DNA from: Vibrio chagasii
GTDB taxonomy: Bacteria; Pseudomonadota; Gammaproteobacteria; Enterobacterales; Vibrionaceae
NCBI RefSeq assembly: GCF_024347355.1
Contig: NZ_AP025466.1
Span: 1 to 64,000, forward strand
Reading direction: 5' to 3'
DNA: 64,000 nt
In this document: piece after piece, positions 46,071-54,650 of the stretch
How positions within the stretch are numbered: position 1 is the first letter of the stretch
How the letters are laid out: every line of letters begins with the position of its first letter
Program-made: the position numbers and the translations under genes
Notes under the pieces: model-generated
Told to the model about the DNA's origin: nothing
The model's database searches: none
Seen by the model: only the letters and a program-made list of their open reading frames with translations

Positions 46071-46697
46071 TTATGGTTGAGTCAAAAGGTAGTTGATGGT
46101 TTTTGCGATACCAGCAACGTCTTGGTGACCAGCTGTCAGCACTTGGTATTTGCCGTTAACGATAAACGTTGGTACTGAGTTGATCTGACCTTTTACTGAA
46201 ACTTCTTCTGCTTTCTTAACGTAGTCGAAAAGTGTTACTTGCTGTTCTTTGTTCAACTGGTATGGGCTAACCAAACCGCGAGAAGTGAAAGCTATTTCTA
46301 GCGCTTGCTGGCGCTGCTCTGGTGTCGCGTCTGCGCCCATTTGAACCGCAGCGAAAAGGTCTTCCATGAAAGCGTGGTCTGGCGTTGCGTCTAGCTGCAT
46401 TACTGCTGTGTAGTAGATCATTGCGCTGATTTGAGCACTTTCATTGAATGTTACGTGCATCTTGCCAATGGTTTGGTCTGTAAGCGACTCAATCTCTGGA
46501 ATTGCACTTTCCATTTGGCGACAGTGACCACAATTTAGAGAGAAGATTTCAGTGATCGGTGACAGGTTAAATTCTGTTAGAGCGGTCGGAAGCGCCTCGT
46601 ATTGAACGCCTTTTTGTGGCTCGTCTGTTTCGCTACAACCAGCAATAACAAGTACAGCAACAAGCGCAGTGAAGAATTTAGTAAATGGTTTAAACAT
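46071..46697 (-). CDS. DsbA-family thiol oxidoreductase, lipoprotein
   Basis: 208 residues. The signal ends in lipobox VIAGC (Cys 21), so unlike soluble DsbA it is lipid-anchored. The thioredoxin-fold active site is CGHC in FSLNCGHCRQMESAIPE (about 56-59), and the cis-Pro loop is SVPTFIVNG. Periplasmic disulfide formation or isomerisation is the likely role. It heads a two-gene unit with the FKBP. Confidence 0.9.
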   Translation of the reverse strand: MFKPFTKFFTALVAVLVIAGCSETDEPQKGVQYEALPTALTEFNLSPITEIFSLNCGHCRQMESAIPEIESLTDQTIGKMHVTFNESAQISAMIYYTAVMQLDATPDHAFMEDLFAAVQMGADATPEQRQQALEIAFTSRGLVSPYQLNKEQQVTLFDYVKKAEEVSVKGQINSVPTFIVNGKYQVLTAGHQDVAGIAKTINYLLTQP

Positions 46698-46937
46698 GAT
46701 GTTTACTCTAGCGTTGAGAAGTCGTGAGATTCTAACTATTTAGTACGAATTGGAAAACAATTATAAGGTAAATAAATGCAAACAGTACGAACTAGCGAGT
46801 TAAGACAGGCTAGTTGACGGTTAACTGTGATCAAAAGCACTATTTTTAGAAGTGCGTGCTTTTTGTCTAAAGTTTTTTTCTGGGTGCCGATATAGACATT
46901 AGTAAATGGTTTATCTGCATGAGTGGTTGGTGAAGTA

Positions 46938-47591
46938 ATGAGATATTTAGCGATAATGTTAAGCATAGCTTTGGCTGGGTGTGAAACGACGTTACCAACC
47001 GGTATGTTAGGCGACAATCTGCTAGAGACAGCGCCTCAAACAGATTACGATTTGATGCATCCGGAGTGGGGCGTTGTTCAAACGACAACAACTACAAACC
47101 GCCGCGGTTACTCAATGCAAAGTAGCTCTCAACATCAAAGAACCATAACCACTAACTACGGTCGTGGCGTGTCAACGAACGACCCGCTAGAAGTGTTTCT
47201 AAGACAAAACCGCATCGATTTTGAAGTGTTGCCAGGTAACCATGTGATGGTAAAACTTGAGCAACATGTGAATTTTAAAACAGGATCTGCGTTCCCTGAA
47301 CCCGCTTACAATCAATGGTTAGACACACTTGGTAGTTACCTTTCTCAGCGCCAAGACATCGATATTGTGATTGAAGGTCATACCGATAACACCGGCACAG
47401 ATCGTATCAATGATCCTTTGTCAGAGCAGCGCGCAAAAGAGGTGAAAGCTCGCCTAGAGAGCAACTATGTGTCGAGTCGTTCTATCTATACTCGTGGCTT
47501 TGGTGAGTACGTTCCAGCGTGTACCAATGCTTCCCCGCAAGGTAAGGCGTGTAACCGTCGTGTTGAGCTGATGCTGATTGTCGCGAAATAG
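46938..47591 (+). CDS. OmpA-family lipoprotein (YiaD-like)
   Basis: 217 residues from the ATG at 46938 (MRYLAIMLSIALAGC). The lipobox LAGC anchors it to the outer membrane, and the C-terminal OmpA/MotB peptidoglycan-binding domain carries VIEGHTDNTGTDRINDPLSEQRAKEVKARL and TRGFGEYVPACTNASPQGKACNRRVEL. A Thr/Ser/Gln-rich segment lies between. It tethers the outer membrane to peptidoglycan. GGTGA lies upstream of the start. Confidence 0.9.
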   Translation: MRYLAIMLSIALAGCETTLPTGMLGDNLLETAPQTDYDLMHPEWGVVQTTTTTNRRGYSMQSSSQHQRTITTNYGRGVSTNDPLEVFLRQNRIDFEVLPGNHVMVKLEQHVNFKTGSAFPEPAYNQWLDTLGSYLSQRQDIDIVIEGHTDNTGTDRINDPLSEQRAKEVKARLESNYVSSRSIYTRGFGEYVPACTNASPQGKACNRRVELMLIVAK

Positions 47592-47638
47592 GTTTTAGCG
47601 TTTTGTTCTTAAGAGAAGATCGCACAAATAACAGACAT

Positions 47639-47668
47639 AAAAAATCCCTCACGTTCGAGGGATTTTTT
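47639..47668 (+). terminator. Bidirectional terminator
   Basis: AAAATCCCTC / GAGGGATTTT stem with T-run on both strands, between the OmpA lipoprotein and the converging glutaredoxin gene. Confidence 0.92.
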
Positions 47669-47696
47669 GTATCTGACTTTCGCTTAGCTTGTTAGC

Positions 47697-48056
47697 TTAT
47701 GCGAACTGCTTTTCTACGTAAGCAACGATGTCTGAAGACTCGTACATCCACTCAGTTTTGCCGTCTTTCTCAATACGTAGACAAGGCACTTTCACACGAC
47801 CGCCGCCCGCTTCAAGCTCTGCACGGTGCTGTTCATTGTTTTTAGCATCACGAAGTTCAAACTGAACCGATTGACGTTTCATCGCGCGGCGCACTTTTAC
47901 ACAAAATGGGCACGCTTCGAACTGGTATAACGTGTGTGATTTAGCTTGCTCATTGACTTTGTTTTGTTCTTCTTGCGAACGTTTCACGCCACGAGGAGTA
48001 AAAACAAAATTTAATAGCAAAATGACACGACCTAAGAACCAACGGATAAACTTCAT
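47697..48056 (-). CDS. Glutaredoxin-family protein with N-terminal membrane segment
   Basis: 119 residues from the ATG at 48056 (MKFIRWFLGRVILLLNFVFTPRG), where residues 1-20 form one hydrophobic segment. The glutaredoxin motif CPFC (FEACPFCVKVRRAMKR) and GGRVKVPCLRIEKDG (cis-Pro) plus the terminal SSDIVAYVEKQF are intact. It probably reduces disulfides with glutathione at the inner face of the membrane. Confidence 0.88.
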   Translation of the reverse strand: MKFIRWFLGRVILLLNFVFTPRGVKRSQEEQNKVNEQAKSHTLYQFEACPFCVKVRRAMKRQSVQFELRDAKNNEQHRAELEAGGGRVKVPCLRIEKDGKTEWMYESSDIVAYVEKQFA

Positions 48057-48145
48057 AACTCTCTCTACATATTTAAAATTAGCGTTACAATTTGCAGCAT
48101 TATATACACAAGTTTTGCCAGATGCTCGCAACAAACTGCTAATAT

Positions 48146-49738
48146 CTATTTTGTCCGTTCAATCGTGTGAGACTTAGCCACATTTAGCCCTAAACGCTTC
48201 GATAGTCGGGTTAGGTTTGCTCGGTCCGTCTTTAGAACTCGACCTGCCTGCGCCCAGTTAAAGTTCGCCTCTTCTAACACCTCAGTGATGATGCTACGTT
48301 GAAAATCGTCGGTTGCACCACGTAAGCCTGCCGATAGATCGACCGTTGGCGTAGATAGCGGGGTTGTTTTCGCTTGAGTCGTGGCGACTGGCTGGTCTTG
48401 ATCCAACGGCCCACAATCTTCTTTGGTGATTGTTACTAGGTTCTTGTTGGTACTGCGAGCAAGTGCTTTCAGTGCCGAACGGCTGATTACGTGCTCAAGT
48501 TCACGGACGTTACCTGGCCAGCCATAGCGGTTCAGGAATACAAGAACATCAGAGCGGAATTTAACTTGGTTGATGCCGAGCTTACGACGAGCCTGTTCTA
48601 GGAAGAAACCGGCTAGTAAACTGATGTCGTCTCCACGATCTTTCAAAGCAGGGACCGCAATAGGGTACACACTTAATCGGTGATATAAATCGGCTCTGAA
48701 TCGACCGTCTTCCACTTCTTGCTTTAAGTCTCGGTTAGTTGCTGCCAACACACGCACGTCAATGGTTTGAATGTTGTCTTGACCTACAGGTTGAATTTCG
48801 TTGTTTTGCAGCGCACGCAGTAACTTACTTTGCGCGGCTAACGGCAGTTCACCAATCTCATCTAGGAACAGGGTACCGCCATCGGCGAGTGCGAACTTAC
48901 CTAAGCGGTTTTTGTCTGCACCCGTAAATGCACCACGTACGTGACCAAACAGTTCACTCTCAACTAGGTTCTCAGGAATAGCCGCGCAGTTTACGTAAAC
49001 CAGTGGATTACGCTTACGTTGCGATTGATGGTGAAGGGTACGAGCGACCAGTTCTTTACCTACACCTGTATCACCATGAATCAGAATGTTGAATTCTGAA
49101 GGCGCTACTACAGCGATGTCGTTCTTAAGCGCCACCATGGTGTCACTGTTACCAATCAACTCACCGCCGTCGCGTTCCCACGCCTCAACGTTCAACTCTT
49201 CTAACAGCTGTTTGGATTGTTTCGCTTGATGTTCAAGTTGAGAAAAGGTCAATGCCATCTGCATGCTTGATGCCGCAATGGCTGCTAAAACTTCTAGGTT
49301 ACGCGCTGGAATATTAGCGAAGACGTCTGGCTTAAGGCTGTCTAGCGTTAGAACCCCTAATAGCTTATCGCCAAATAGCAAAGGCAGTCCCATACAGGCG
49401 TGCATTGGCAGGTCGCCATCATGGTCGATCAGTAGGCCATCAAAAGGATCTGGGAGAGAACTATCAGAATCGAAACGAACAGGAGAGCGAGATGCACATA
49501 TCTCCGCAAAACGAGGGTGCTCTGAAATGATAAAGCGACGACCGAACGTGTCGCGGCTGAGCCCTTGCATTGCGATAGGTACTAGTGTGTCACCTTGAAG
49601 GCTTAATAGCGCGACACAATCACACGTAATGGTTTTACGAATGGCATCGATTAGGCGATTAAAACGATCTTGATCGTTCACACCACTTGCGAGACCAATG
49701 GTCATTTCCATGAGGGTAGATGCGGAGATATCTTGCAT
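48146..49738 (-). CDS. norR: Nitric-oxide-responsive sigma-54 activator NorR
   Basis: 530 residues against 504 in E. coli. An N-terminal GAF domain (about 20-165), a central AAA+ domain with [12 protein letters not shown] (Walker A), [19 protein letters not shown] (the GAFTGA loop that touches sigma-54) and [21 protein letters not shown], and a C-terminal Fis-type helix-turn-helix ([25 protein letters not shown]) are visible. In NorR the GAF iron binds NO and releases ATPase activity. It is divergent from hmp with NorR sites and a sigma-54 promoter between. Confidence 0.94.
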   Translation of the reverse strand: MQDISASTLMEMTIGLASGVNDQDRFNRLIDAIRKTITCDCVALLSLQGDTLVPIAMQGLSRDTFGRRFIISEHPRFAEICASRSPVRFDSDSSLPDPFDGLLIDHDGDLPMHACMGLPLLFGDKLLGVLTLDSLKPDVFANIPARNLEVLAAIAASSMQMALTFSQLEHQAKQSKQLLEELNVEAWERDGGELIGNSDTMVALKNDIAVVAPSEFNILIHGDTGVGKELVARTLHHQSQRKRNPLVYVNCAAIPENLVESELFGHVRGAFTGADKNRLGKFALADGGTLFLDEIGELPLAAQSKLLRALQNNEIQPVGQDNIQTIDVRVLAATNRDLKQEVEDGRFRADLYHRLSVYPIAVPALKDRGDDISLLAGFFLEQARRKLGINQVKFRSDVLVFLNRYGWPGNVRELEHVISRSALKALARSTNKNLVTITKEDCGPLDQDQPVATTQAKTTPLSTPTVDLSAGLRGATDDFQRSIITEVLEEANFNWAQAGRVLKTDRANLTRLSKRLGLNVAKSHTIERTK

Positions 49739-49776
49739 AAAAAACTCTAACTGTGTGTGTTTATATACATCATAGA

Positions 49777-49787
49777 GTCTTATTGAC
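49777..49787. promoter_or_regulatory. NorR enhancer site 1
   Basis: GTCTTATTGAC fits the NorR core GT-N7-AC; 85 bp upstream (centre to GG) of the sigma-54 promoter. Confidence 0.65.
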
Positions 49788-49798
49788 TTAAAAAAAAG

Positions 49799-49809
49799 GT
49801 CTTTTTGAC
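49799..49809. promoter_or_regulatory. NorR enhancer site 2
   Basis: GTCTTTTTGAC, one base different from site 1 and 22 bp from it (about two helical turns), so two NorR oligomers would sit on one face of the DNA. Confidence 0.65.
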
Positions 49810-49864
49810 ATTTTTATAAAGGGATTTTTGAGAATAAAGCCAGTGCTGGCGGGGCTTGAAAAAG

Positions 49865-49883
49865 TTGGCACTGATTGTGCAAA
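49865..49883 (+). promoter_or_regulatory. Sigma-54 promoter of hmp
   Basis: TTGGCACTGATTGTGCAAA has GG (49867-49868) and GC (49879-49880) separated by ten bases, the -24/-12 rule. It faces hmp and implies a transcript start near 49892, giving a leader of about 217 nt. Confidence 0.8.
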
Positions 49884-50108
49884 AGAGACAGTGAAGCCCA
49901 ATTATAGCGCTGATTAAACAGACTATTCTTGATCTCAATCAATCAGGTGGCATTAATCAGGTTTCGCGATTTTTTGAAATGAAAACGAGTCAAAATAACT
50001 CAGTTTCTAAGAATAACTAAGCTTTCAGAAAATCGATAAGTCATTCTTAATTTTTAAGTAGTCAAAATGACATAATAGGTCATAAGGCTCAGTGTTCGGA
50101 GTAAATTC

Positions 50109-51305
50109 ATGCTTAACAATGCACATATCGAAATCATCAAATCTACTATTCCTCTACTTGAGAGCGCAGGCCCGGCTTTAACTCAGCATTTTTATCAACG
50201 TATGTTCACACATAACCCTGAGTTAAAAGATATCTTCAATATGACTCACCAAAGAACAGGTCGCCAAGGCGTAGCACTGTTTGAAGCTATCGCGGCATAT
50301 GCAAAGAACATTGAAAACCTAGCAGCGTTAACAACAGCGGTTGAACGTATTGCTCACAAACACACAAGTTTTAACATTCAACCAGAACACTACCAAATTG
50401 TTGGTTTACACCTGATTGAAACATTACGTGAATTGGCAACAGACGCGTTTACACCTGAAGTTGAAGAGGCGTGGACAGCGGCTTACCTTTTCTTGGCTCA
50501 AGTATTCATCGATCGTGAAGCTGAGCTTTACCTACAACGCAAACAAGCTGTTGGCGGTTGGGAAGCGGCACGTACATTCGTGATTGCAGATAAGATTGAA
50601 GAATCAGCACTAGTAACAAGCTTTATTCTACAACCAAAAGATGGCGGTGACGTTCTAGATTACACGCCTGGTCAATACATCGGTATTGAAGTTAAACCAG
50701 AAGGTGCGCAATACAGTGAAATTCGTCAATACTCATTATCAGACAAGCCGAACGGTAAGCAATACCGCATCTCTGTGAAGCGTGAAGGTCATGGCCAAGA
50801 AACACAGGGCCTGGTTTCCAACCACTTACACGACACGGTTGCTATCGGTGATGAAGTAAGCCTTTACGCTCCAGCGGGTGACTTCATGTATCAAGAGCGC
50901 AGTAAGCCAGTAACGCTTATCTCTGCAGGTGTTGGTGTAACGCCAATGCAGTCAATGCTTGAGTTCTTGAATACTGAAGAGAAAAACGAGCCAGTGCTTT
51001 ACCTACATGCTTGTGAAAATGAAGGTCAGCACTCATTCACTAAACGTGTCAAAGACATCGTTGCTGATAAAGGCTGGTCTGCGAAGACATGGTACATGAA
51101 CAAAGAAGCATCTGCGTGTGAGAATACGCACGAAGGTCAAATGGATCTTGCTTCGATCTCTGATACTGAAGGATTTAAAGACAGCGATTTCTACATCTGT
51201 GGCCCTGTAGGCTTCATGAAGAACATTGTTGAGCAGCTAGACGCACTGAAAGTTGACCGCTCTCGTGTTCACTACGAAGTATTTGGCCCTCACGCTAACT
51301 TCTAA
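50109..51305 (+). CDS. hmp: Flavohaemoprotein nitric oxide dioxygenase
   Basis: 398 residues against 396 in E. coli Hmp. Globin domain (1-145) with the proximal His in IAHKHTSFNIQPEHY, then the FAD domain with RQYSLSDKPNGKQYRISVKRE, and the NAD(P)H domain with GVGVTPMQSMLEFL and FYICGPVGFMKNIVEQL. It converts NO plus O2 to nitrate with NAD(P)H and FAD. GGAG lies seven bases before the ATG. A sigma-54 promoter and NorR sites place it under NO control by the divergent norR. Confidence 0.96.
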   Translation: MLNNAHIEIIKSTIPLLESAGPALTQHFYQRMFTHNPELKDIFNMTHQRTGRQGVALFEAIAAYAKNIENLAALTTAVERIAHKHTSFNIQPEHYQIVGLHLIETLRELATDAFTPEVEEAWTAAYLFLAQVFIDREAELYLQRKQAVGGWEAARTFVIADKIEESALVTSFILQPKDGGDVLDYTPGQYIGIEVKPEGAQYSEIRQYSLSDKPNGKQYRISVKREGHGQETQGLVSNHLHDTVAIGDEVSLYAPAGDFMYQERSKPVTLISAGVGVTPMQSMLEFLNTEEKNEPVLYLHACENEGQHSFTKRVKDIVADKGWSAKTWYMNKEASACENTHEGQMDLASISDTEGFKDSDFYICGPVGFMKNIVEQLDALKVDRSRVHYEVFGPHANF

Positions 51306-51379
51306 GAACCACGCTAACTTTAAGAACTTTAGGGAGTTGTGTTAACACTCGCCTGATCTATTAACAACCTTGCCCAATC

Positions 51380-51409
51380 AAAAGGCCTCACAATGTGAGG
51401 CCTTCTTTC
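51380..51409 (+). terminator. Bidirectional terminator
   Basis: AAAGGCCTCAC / GTGAGGCCTT stem, three-base loop, T-rich tail; between hmp and the converging TDT transporter. Confidence 0.9.
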
Positions 51410-51461
51410 GTTTTGTGCGAAGCTGCGGATTCAGCGTGCTGGAAAGTATTATTTGAATTGG

Positions 51462-52475
51462 TTAAGAACGTTTCACTTTCTTAGACATGTAATCGGGGTC
51501 AAAAAGCTCGGGCCAGTACATCTTCACGTAACCGCCAGCGACCCAAATTACTAGGATGGTTGCGATGGTCAACTCGAAGAAACCAAATTTATGTAACCAG
51601 TACCACTGTGGATACTCGGCACCGAAAAAGGTGGTTAAACGATGCATAGCGATAGCACTGATTACCGATGGAAAGGTTACCGCAGCAATGGAAGGTTGGA
51701 ACTTCAGTCGCATGAGCCTTACATAGCATAAGTAGATCAGCAACGTCATGGTAATAGCAATACCCGCTAAGGCGCCTGTCAGAATTGGGTCGGGGTGGTC
51801 GAAATTAACCAAGTAAGCGGCAAGCGACAAGTTCACTGGAGCCGCCATGATTGCTAGTGTCGGTCTTGCTCTACGAGGGAGGTTTCCTTCAAACACCAAG
51901 CGGTAAAGCACTACAGGTAGTAAGAAGAAGTAGATACCGATGCAGGTGGCTGCGAGCGTTTCTGAAAACACTGTGTGCCCAAATTGGGTGCCTGCCAGCG
52001 AACTACTGATCAACCCTACAGGATATAGGAACCAGCTTGGAACGATATTAGACATCTTGAAATTGATGATCTGGAAACCGAAGAACAACACCATCATCGA
52101 AAAATGAAGTAATAGGGCACAGAACCAGATTGGGTAGGCGATTATTGGTGATATTTCGGCTAAATAGTCACATAGGATCAACAGTGCCATGCTCATTGGC
52201 GCCATCAAGCTTCCACTAAGTGGGTGACGAATATCATTAATGAAGGTATTAAAACTTGTCAGGTAACGAAGTAAAACAGGTAACAGAAGCAGCGCACCAA
52301 GTGAAGCGAGGTAGGGGCGAATAACCTCACCTATGCCTGGTATATATAAAGCCCAAGCTTGTCCTAGACCTATAACACCAAGTGCTAAAGATGCCTGAGA
52401 TGGCGGCACGTTTTTTACTTGGGTCAACCTTCTCCAGTTCAACGACTTGCTCCAACTTAGTGACTTATAAAACAA
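51462..52475 (-). CDS. TDT-family transporter (TehA/SLAC1 fold)
   Basis: 337 residues with ten predicted membrane helices, the tellurite-resistance/dicarboxylate transporter layout. Typical blocks: PPSQASLALGVIGLGQAWAL, VPSWFLYPVGLISSSLAGTQFG and FPSVISAIAMHRLTTFF. Members move anions such as malate, tellurite or chloride. It is preceded by a 64-residue gene that overlaps it by 11 bp and by clcA, so an anion-handling operon is likely. A specific substrate is not evident. Confidence 0.85.
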   Translation of the reverse strand: MFYKSLSWSKSLNWRRLTQVKNVPPSQASLALGVIGLGQAWALYIPGIGEVIRPYLASLGALLLLPVLLRYLTSFNTFINDIRHPLSGSLMAPMSMALLILCDYLAEISPIIAYPIWFCALLLHFSMMVLFFGFQIINFKMSNIVPSWFLYPVGLISSSLAGTQFGHTVFSETLAATCIGIYFFLLPVVLYRLVFEGNLPRRARPTLAIMAAPVNLSLAAYLVNFDHPDPILTGALAGIAITMTLLIYLCYVRLMRLKFQPSIAAVTFPSVISAIAMHRLTTFFGAEYPQWYWLHKFGFFELTIATILVIWVAGGYVKMYWPELFDPDYMSKKVKRS

Positions 52476-52659
52476 TTGTTAACAATAAAGCTTTTGCTCT
52501 ATTTAATGCGTGCAGTTGTGCCATCAATAGCTGTTGAGGGCGCTCAACTAATTTTGAGTGGATGATAGCAACTTTAACGTTTGCTTTTTTGACTTTGATG
52601 CGGAATCGGGACATTAAGCACGTTGAATGTGTGCTTTTGTTCTGTGAGTTATTTGTCAT
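52465..52659 (-). CDS. Small basic protein between clcA and the TDT gene
   Basis: 64 residues, very basic (many Lys and Arg), with a hydrophobic end ALNRAKALLLTIVL. Its ATG overlaps the clcA stop by one base (TAATG), and its own end overlaps the TDT start by 11 bp. This double coupling supports expression, but the composition is not clearly protein-like and no family is recognised. It may exist mainly to carry ribosomes from clcA to the TDT gene. Confidence 0.45.
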   Translation of the reverse strand: MTNNSQNKSTHSTCLMSRFRIKVKKANVKVAIIHSKLVERPQQLLMAQLHALNRAKALLLTIVL

Positions 52660-54065
52660 TAACGAACTTCCTCTTGTTGAGGGAGGTCTTGTTGTCTCAA
52701 CTTCTCATTTTTAAGCGTGCGGTTCAGTAGTTGGCTGTAGATTGGTTGGCCACCTAGCATTTGCGCAAAGATAACGGCACCAAGGCAGGTAATTATCAAA
52801 GGTAAGATCAGGTAATAGTTATTGGTCATTTCGATAACCAGCAATATACCTGTAATCGGTGCACGTACAGTTGCTGCGAACAGTGCGCCCATACCTGCAA
52901 TCGCAAACATACCTGGTTCTATATTTAGTTCAGGGAAGAATGCCGCCGCGATAAGCCCAAATGCATAACCAAAGAGTGTACCGAGTGCTAGCATAGGGGC
53001 GAAAATACCACCCGGTGCACCAGAGCCGAAACAGAGTAGAGTGGTAAGCACACGCCCAAGGAAAATAAGCAGTAATATGTTGGTGCTGTAATTACCGTTG
53101 GTGACATTTGGGATAATACCGATACCACCGCCAGTCAATTCTGGAATGTAGAGAAGCAATAAACCAAAGCAACCACCGAGTAATGTACCTGTTATTAAGT
53201 AACGTTTGCGGTCGTTTTTGTGTATTGCGACAAACATGTCTTGTGAAAGGGTGATCAGTTTATTGAAAATTACCCCAAACATTCCGAACAGTACGCCTAA
53301 CAACAAGAATAACCATAGTGCACTCAGTTCAGGCTGTTGATATTGAGGCATGGTGATGACAGCCGACTGCCCGTTGATAGAACGAAATACAATGTTGGCT
53401 GAAACGGCTGAAATGATAACGGCTTTGATAGAAATGAGAGAGTAGCGGAATTGTGGTCGCATCTCTTCAACAACGAACATGATTCCAGCTAATGGAGCAT
53501 TGAATGCAGCTGCTAAACCACCAGCTGCGCCAGAGGCAAGCAGTGAGTGTCGACTGTCATCGTCTTTTACACGGAAGATATCAGTGACCATACGACCAAT
53601 GCTGCCACCCATTTGCACGGTTGGTCCTTCACGACCTAACACCATACCTGAACCTAATGCGCCCATACCGCCAAAGAACTTCACAGGTAGAACTCGCCAC
53701 CAACGAACCGGTCGCATCCCGTCCATCGCGCCTTCAATCTCAGGGATACCGGATCCTGCGGCTTCCGGGGCAAAGCGGTGCACGAGAAAATAGCCGATGA
53801 AAGCAAAGGCTGCACTGATAAGAAACGCAGATAACCAAAGTGGTAGATGATTGCCCAGCTCATCTTTCAGCCAGTCGGTACGTGTTTCTGTTATGAAATG
53901 CACTGCAACTTCGAAGTAGGTACCAACAACACCCGCAAGGATACCAACAAGGCAAGAAAGGATGAGAACTGAAACGGGAGCTTTGTCTCTAGAAAGAAAT
54001 TGGTTGATAGCACCCCTTGGCATTTTTGCTAAAAGGGACTGCTTAAATTTCTCTCTATTGGTCAT
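52659..54065 (-). CDS. clcA: H+/Cl- exchange transporter ClcA
   Basis: 468 residues. CLC selectivity motifs are all present: GSGIPEIEGAM, GREGPTVQMGGSIG (with the gating Glu) and the later GGIFAPMLALGTLFGYAFG, plus GLAAAFNAPLAGIMFVVEEMRP. The internal proton-transfer Glu lies in the family position after the GREGP block. In enteric bacteria ClcA exchanges two Cl- for one H+ in acid resistance. It is the first gene of the overlapping clcA-small ORF-TDT chain. Confidence 0.94.
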   Translation of the reverse strand: MTNREKFKQSLLAKMPRGAINQFLSRDKAPVSVLILSCLVGILAGVVGTYFEVAVHFITETRTDWLKDELGNHLPLWLSAFLISAAFAFIGYFLVHRFAPEAAGSGIPEIEGAMDGMRPVRWWRVLPVKFFGGMGALGSGMVLGREGPTVQMGGSIGRMVTDIFRVKDDDSRHSLLASGAAGGLAAAFNAPLAGIMFVVEEMRPQFRYSLISIKAVIISAVSANIVFRSINGQSAVITMPQYQQPELSALWLFLLLGVLFGMFGVIFNKLITLSQDMFVAIHKNDRKRYLITGTLLGGCFGLLLLYIPELTGGGIGIIPNVTNGNYSTNILLLIFLGRVLTTLLCFGSGAPGGIFAPMLALGTLFGYAFGLIAAAFFPELNIEPGMFAIAGMGALFAATVRAPITGILLVIEMTNNYYLILPLIITCLGAVIFAQMLGGQPIYSQLLNRTLKNEKLRQQDLPQQEEVR

Positions 54066-54314
54066 TGAAGTTTGGTTCCTGAGTTGATGCGGCGGGGCTT
54101 AAGTAAATTATACGCCTACTCTGCTTATCCTATAGCAACAAAGATGCAAAGTTGAATTTCATTTATGAAAGGAGTGTATTACATAAATAGATTGTATAAA
54201 GAATATAGTGGAATCACCGTCACAATTTTGATCGAATCTACAGCGCTAACTTGAATTACTACCAAAATGAACCATAGTTAAATCGTAAAGCAACATAACG
54301 AGCCGCAAGGAGAC

Positions 54315-54374
54315 ATGAGGTTTTACACACAATTTGGATGGATTCAAAAATACAAAGTTTTAGTTCCTCGTTAA
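54315..54374 (+). CDS. Possible 19-residue small ORF or leader peptide
   Basis: MRFYTQFGWIQKYKVLVPR preceded by AAGGAG two bases before the ATG, a somewhat tight spacing. Basic and aromatic, no known family. It could be a small protein or part of a small RNA ending at the terminator 62 bp on. Confidence 0.3.
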   Translation: MRFYTQFGWIQKYKVLVPR

Positions 54375-54435
54375 ATGTTCAGGTCGATATTTAAGACTTC
54401 CTGATTCGCGAACTCACGATTGAGTAACGAGGGTG

Positions 54436-54466
54436 AGGCGTACTCTTGAAGTACGCCTTTAGTTTG
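54436..54466 (+). terminator. Orphan terminator
   Basis: AGGCGTACT / AGTACGCCT perfect stem with five-base loop and TTAGTTTGTTT tail on the plus strand; no annotated plus-strand gene precedes it within this gap. Confidence 0.75.
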
Positions 54467-54650
54467 TTTGGAGCATCCAAAATCACTTCTCTTTCTCTAG
54501 CGCCAAATCTTCGAATGCGTGCACCAATTTCTCTTCTCACTCTCCCTTGGCCAAGGGCTTGTTTTCAATTTATCAATCTAAGTATAAACAAGCGATTGGG
54601 GTCAACTTTGTAGTGATTGAGTATATACTCCCTTAAAAAGGAGAACTGAT

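Larger units (their letters stand above)
49739..50108. other. norR-hmp divergent control region
   Basis: 370 bp. Besides the two strong NorR sites and the sigma-54 promoter, two further GT-N7-AC matches lie downstream of the promoter (GTCAAAATAAC at 49989, GTCAAAATGAC at 50061). No open frame of interest is present. Confidence 0.65.
54066..54650. other. 585-bp gap with a probable small transcription unit
   Basis: Between clcA and the YeiR gene. It contains a 19-residue frame with an RBS (54315-54374) followed by a terminator at 54436-54466 on the plus strand, although no larger plus-strand gene lies upstream. The rest shows nothing I can name. Confidence 0.5.
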
